Shown here: piece by piece, positions 62,701-64,000 of the stretch
Numbering within the stretch: the first letter of the stretch is position 1
Layout: every line of letters starts with the position of its first letter
NCBI GenBank assembly: GCA_027886175.1
Contig: JAJNNQ010000004.1
Coordinates: 1,302,001-1,366,000, forward strand
Source: Phylloscopus collybita
Lineage: Eukaryota; Chordata; Aves; Passeriformes; Phylloscopidae
Direction of reading: 5' to 3'
DNA: 64,000 nt
Translations under genes and position numbers: made by a program
The notes under the pieces: generated by a model
What the model was told of the DNA's origin: nothing
The model's input: only the letters and a program-made list of their open reading frames with translations
Databases searched by the model: none

Positions 62701-64000
62701 TTCTTTAGTGGAAAAGTTTAGACTTCAGTAAAAAGATTTGAAAGAGCAGTGTGGAGAGTTCAATACAAGCTAAGTCCTTCTTAGTGTTGGCTGTTCTGGT
62801 CTTTCATAGCGTTTTGGGACAACAACCAGTGCAGGATACAATTACAACGCTGTGTAGTACAGGCTTTTATCATGTGTTTGTCTTCTAACTCCTGTGTTTC
62901 TGTTCTAGGTCACTTTCCAAATAAAGCTATGCCTTCAGCAGGGACCTTGCCATGGATACAGGGGATCATCTGCAATGCCAACAACCCATGTTTCCGCTAC
63001 CCAACTCCTGGGGAATCCCCTGGTGTTGTTGGAAACTTCAATGCCTCTATGTGAGTCCGTCTACTTTTGCATCATCTCTGTTCTTGGGGAAACATGGGGG
63101 AAAGGGACATTTAGAAACCATCCATCACTTGTGAAATCTTACACTACGTGAGAGTTTTGCCATTTCTACCACTTCTGAAGTACCAGATTCTTCAGTTACC
63201 AAGTTCATAGAGACTAGCAGACAGCTGGTAGATGTCCAGAATTCCCAAGTCCAGGCACCTGAAGCTCTTGGTGAATGAAAAGCTTTGTTTGGATAAGGAT
63301 TGAGTCCATTCTCTTACGTGGGCTCAGAATTTGACCCATAAAAAGTAGGCTTTTTAAGACTTTTTTTTTCAGGGCATCTTTTTCCCTGGTTAATGAACCT
63401 CTGAACAGTGTAGAGTGAGAGGCAGTTGAACAGGTTTAGGGAATACTACTGCTGTTGATTACCTGTTACTGGCTAACACGATGCAGGAAGCACAGTTTAT
63501 GGCCAGCTTTCCTATACCTTGCCTTACTTGCTACATTCATAGTGTAAGAAGTGACAGGCTTAATGCAGAGTATAATGTGTCTGCACATTATACTCTGCAT
63601 TATAATGTGTCTGGAGAAGCATTTGAGAGGAGCCAAGGATATTCTTAAATTATTGTGCTTCTAAGGAGAATCAGTTCATAGGCAGCAGGAAGCCCTCTCC
63701 ATCCTGGTCCTCAAAATGCTTTCAAATGAGTGATGTTCCCAGTGTAACTTAATTGACCCTGCATTAGCAGATATCTTTTATTAAGCTCCTTGGATTGTCA
63801 TAGGGTAGTCATGAAGAAAGAGGTTTTTTTGTGCTAGAGTGACATAACTAAAGGAGATTAAAATTTGGAATTGTTATGTAAAACGGTATCTGTGGATGGT
63901 GGCCCACAGAGCTGATGACTTTTTAGTTGTTTTTCTGTTTTCCTGCAGTGTTTCCCGCCTGTTCTCGGATGCCAGGAGGTTACTATTGTACAGCCAACAG
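53451..64000 (+). CDS. ABCA1: ABCA1 phospholipid/cholesterol exporter, coding exons 2-5 (gene continues past window)
   Basis: Spliced coding segments are 53451-53516, 59446-59539, 62909-63050 and 63949-64000, giving 354 nt in one open frame, 118 codons. ABCA1 is a plasma-membrane full ABC transporter of about 2,260 residues that exports phospholipid and cholesterol to apolipoprotein A-I to make nascent HDL. Visible here are a basic cytoplasmic N-terminus with YRRRQ at residues 17-21, the first membrane helix at about 25-42 ([18 protein letters not shown]), and the start of extracellular domain 1. C75, which in human pairs with C309, and the N-glycosylation sequon N98-A-S are present. Glu89, mutated in WHAM chickens, is intact. 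Residues 3 and 23, cysteine in human, are both Phe. All introns follow GT-AG, and the lengths of the two complete internal coding exons match the mammalian gene as I recall it. Promoter and exon 1 lie at about 38.4 kb. Confidence 0.97.
55254..55601 (-). mobile_element. CR1 LINE 3'-end fragment in ABCA1 intron 2, reverse orientation
   Basis: Begins AATCATAGAGTCATTAAGTT and runs through CCAAGATCATCAAATCCAGC, GTAACTCCACCACCTCCCTG, GGCTATGTCCTCTTGTTCTG and TTCTCCAGGCTGAGCAACCC. It is the best preserved CR1 copy in the window, about 350 bp, antisense to ABCA1. Confidence 0.95.
57918..58047 (-). mobile_element. Short CR1 LINE fragment in ABCA1 intron 2, reverse orientation
   Basis: ATGACAGAATGTTCTGAGTT, CACTCACAAGGATCATCAAG and CCCAGCTCCTAAGTG follow the reverse-complement CR1 3' end, but only about 130 diverged bp remain. 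It resembles the 26563-26694 copy in the segment after the ATCATCAAG motif. Confidence 0.75.
59446..59539 (+). CDS. ABCA1: ABCA1 exon 3 (residues 23-53 plus first base of codon 54)
   Basis: A 94-nt exon between TTTCCAG and GTAAGT. Encodes [20 protein letters not shown] and then [11 protein letters not shown]: the first transmembrane helix and the turn into the extracellular domain. Codon 54 is split, T in this exon and GT in exon 4, giving Cys. Residue 23 is Phe where human has Cys. The exon also carries the stop of the overlapping upstream ORF at 59456-59458. Confidence 0.97.
59742..59790 (+). repeat. Poly(T) tract of 49 in ABCA1 intron 3
   Basis: Uninterrupted homopolymer 203 bp downstream of exon 3. 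No retroelement body is visible at either side. Its exact length may be affected by sequencing error. Confidence 0.9.
60344..60383. repeat. Overlapping inverted repeats (three-arm hairpin)
   Basis: TTTCTTAAGGG (60344-60354) pairs with CCCTTAAGAAA (60357-60367). The latter's TTAAGAAAG (60360-60368) can instead pair with CTTTCTTAA (60375-60383). The middle arm thus has two mutually exclusive partners. Confidence 0.85.
61086..61135. repeat. Perfect 20-bp inverted repeat in ABCA1 intron 3
   Basis: Arms 61086-61105 and 61116-61135 are exact reverse complements (GATGTTCACT at the outer left, AGTGAACATC at the outer right) around the 10-nt loop GATGTGCATG. No mismatch is present in 20 pairs. Confidence 0.95.
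62909..63050 (+). CDS. ABCA1: ABCA1 exon 4 (end of codon 54 to first two bases of codon 101)
   Basis: A 142-nt exon between GTTCTAG and GTGAGT. It encodes the first part of extracellular domain 1, with [23 protein letters not shown] and VVGNFNAS. It carries C75 (disulfide partner in the human structure), E89 (GAA at 63013-63015) and the N98 glycosylation sequon. It ends with AT of codon 101, completed by T of exon 5 to give Ile. Confidence 0.97.
63051..63948 (+). other. ABCA1: ABCA1 intron 4
   Basis: 898 bp, GTGAGT to TTTTCCTGCAG. Contains the perfect 19-bp inverted repeat at 63561-63602. Otherwise unremarkable. Confidence 0.92.
63561..63602. repeat. Perfect 19-bp inverted repeat in ABCA1 intron 4
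   Basis: TAATGCAGAGTATAATGTG (63561-63579) and its exact reverse complement (63584-63602) enclose the 4-nt loop TCTG. The sequence TATAATGTGTCTG then occurs again immediately to the right (63601-63613), so an inverted and a direct copy of the same unit lie side by side. Confidence 0.95.
63949..64000 (+). CDS. ABCA1: ABCA1 exon 5, 5' part (residues 101-118, cut by window end)
   Basis: The acceptor CTGCAG ends at 63948. The reading frame continues from exon 4 as [18 protein letters not shown], matching the conserved ABCA1 segment that follows the N98 sequon. The exon runs past the end of the window. Confidence 0.95.

Larger units (their letters stand above)
59540..62908 (+). other. ABCA1: ABCA1 intron 3
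   Basis: About 3.4 kb. Holds a 49-nt poly(T) tract at 59742-59790, overlapping inverted repeats at 60344-60383 and a perfect 20-bp stem at 61086-61135. A 96-residue reverse ORF at 62296-62586 has no recognisable domain. No interspersed repeat is obvious. Confidence 0.9.

Noticed and set aside
1..64000. CRISPR array, bacterial operon, tRNA or rRNA genes
   Set aside because: No regularly spaced repeats, operon-like gene packing, tRNA cloverleaf or rRNA core sequence was seen; everything fits vertebrate nuclear DNA.

Overview
The window is eukaryotic nuclear DNA and almost certainly avian. It carries several CR1 LINE 3' ends, ERV-L-type and other LTR retroelements with 5-bp target-site duplications, and the first exons of a vertebrate ABCA1 whose residues fit a bird orthologue. 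In birds ABCA1 is Z-linked, so this is probably Z chromosome. I see no bacterial genes, operons, CRISPR arrays, rRNA or tRNA.

Layout. (1) 1-4.86 kb is a pile of LTR retroelements on the + strand: the 3' end of an ERV-L-like provirus (RNase H tail, complete integrase, no room for env, 3' LTR), a second LTR-like fragment, and two nearly identical solo LTRs of the provirus's family in opposite orientations. The second solo LTR sits inside an older, different LTR; both layers keep exact 5-bp duplications. (2) 4.9-37.7 kb is an intergenic stretch with no recognisable protein-coding exon. It holds CR1 fragments, simple repeats and an orphan CpG island at about 16.7-17.8 kb. (3) 37.7-38.8 kb is the CpG-rich ABCA1 promoter, with a polypurine tract, GC boxes, a TATA box at 38349 and a non-coding first exon. 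(4) 38.5-64 kb is ABCA1 on the + strand: a roughly 14.9-kb intron 1, exon 2 (start codon at 53451), exon 3, exon 4 and the beginning of exon 5. The visible spliced coding sequence is 354 nt, or 118 codons: the N-terminal cytoplasmic tail, the first membrane helix and the start of the first extracellular domain.

ABCA1 exports cholesterol and phospholipid to apolipoprotein A-I. Notable points are the replacement by Phe of the two N-terminal cysteines that are palmitoylated in mammals, an upstream ORF that overlaps the start codon out of frame, wild-type Glu89 at the site of the chicken WHAM mutation, and perfect 19-20 bp inverted repeats in introns 3 and 4. I found no convincing novel multi-gene system. 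The most unusual features are structural (nested LTRs, hairpins, homopolymer tracts) and regulatory (orphan CpG island, overlapping uORF).
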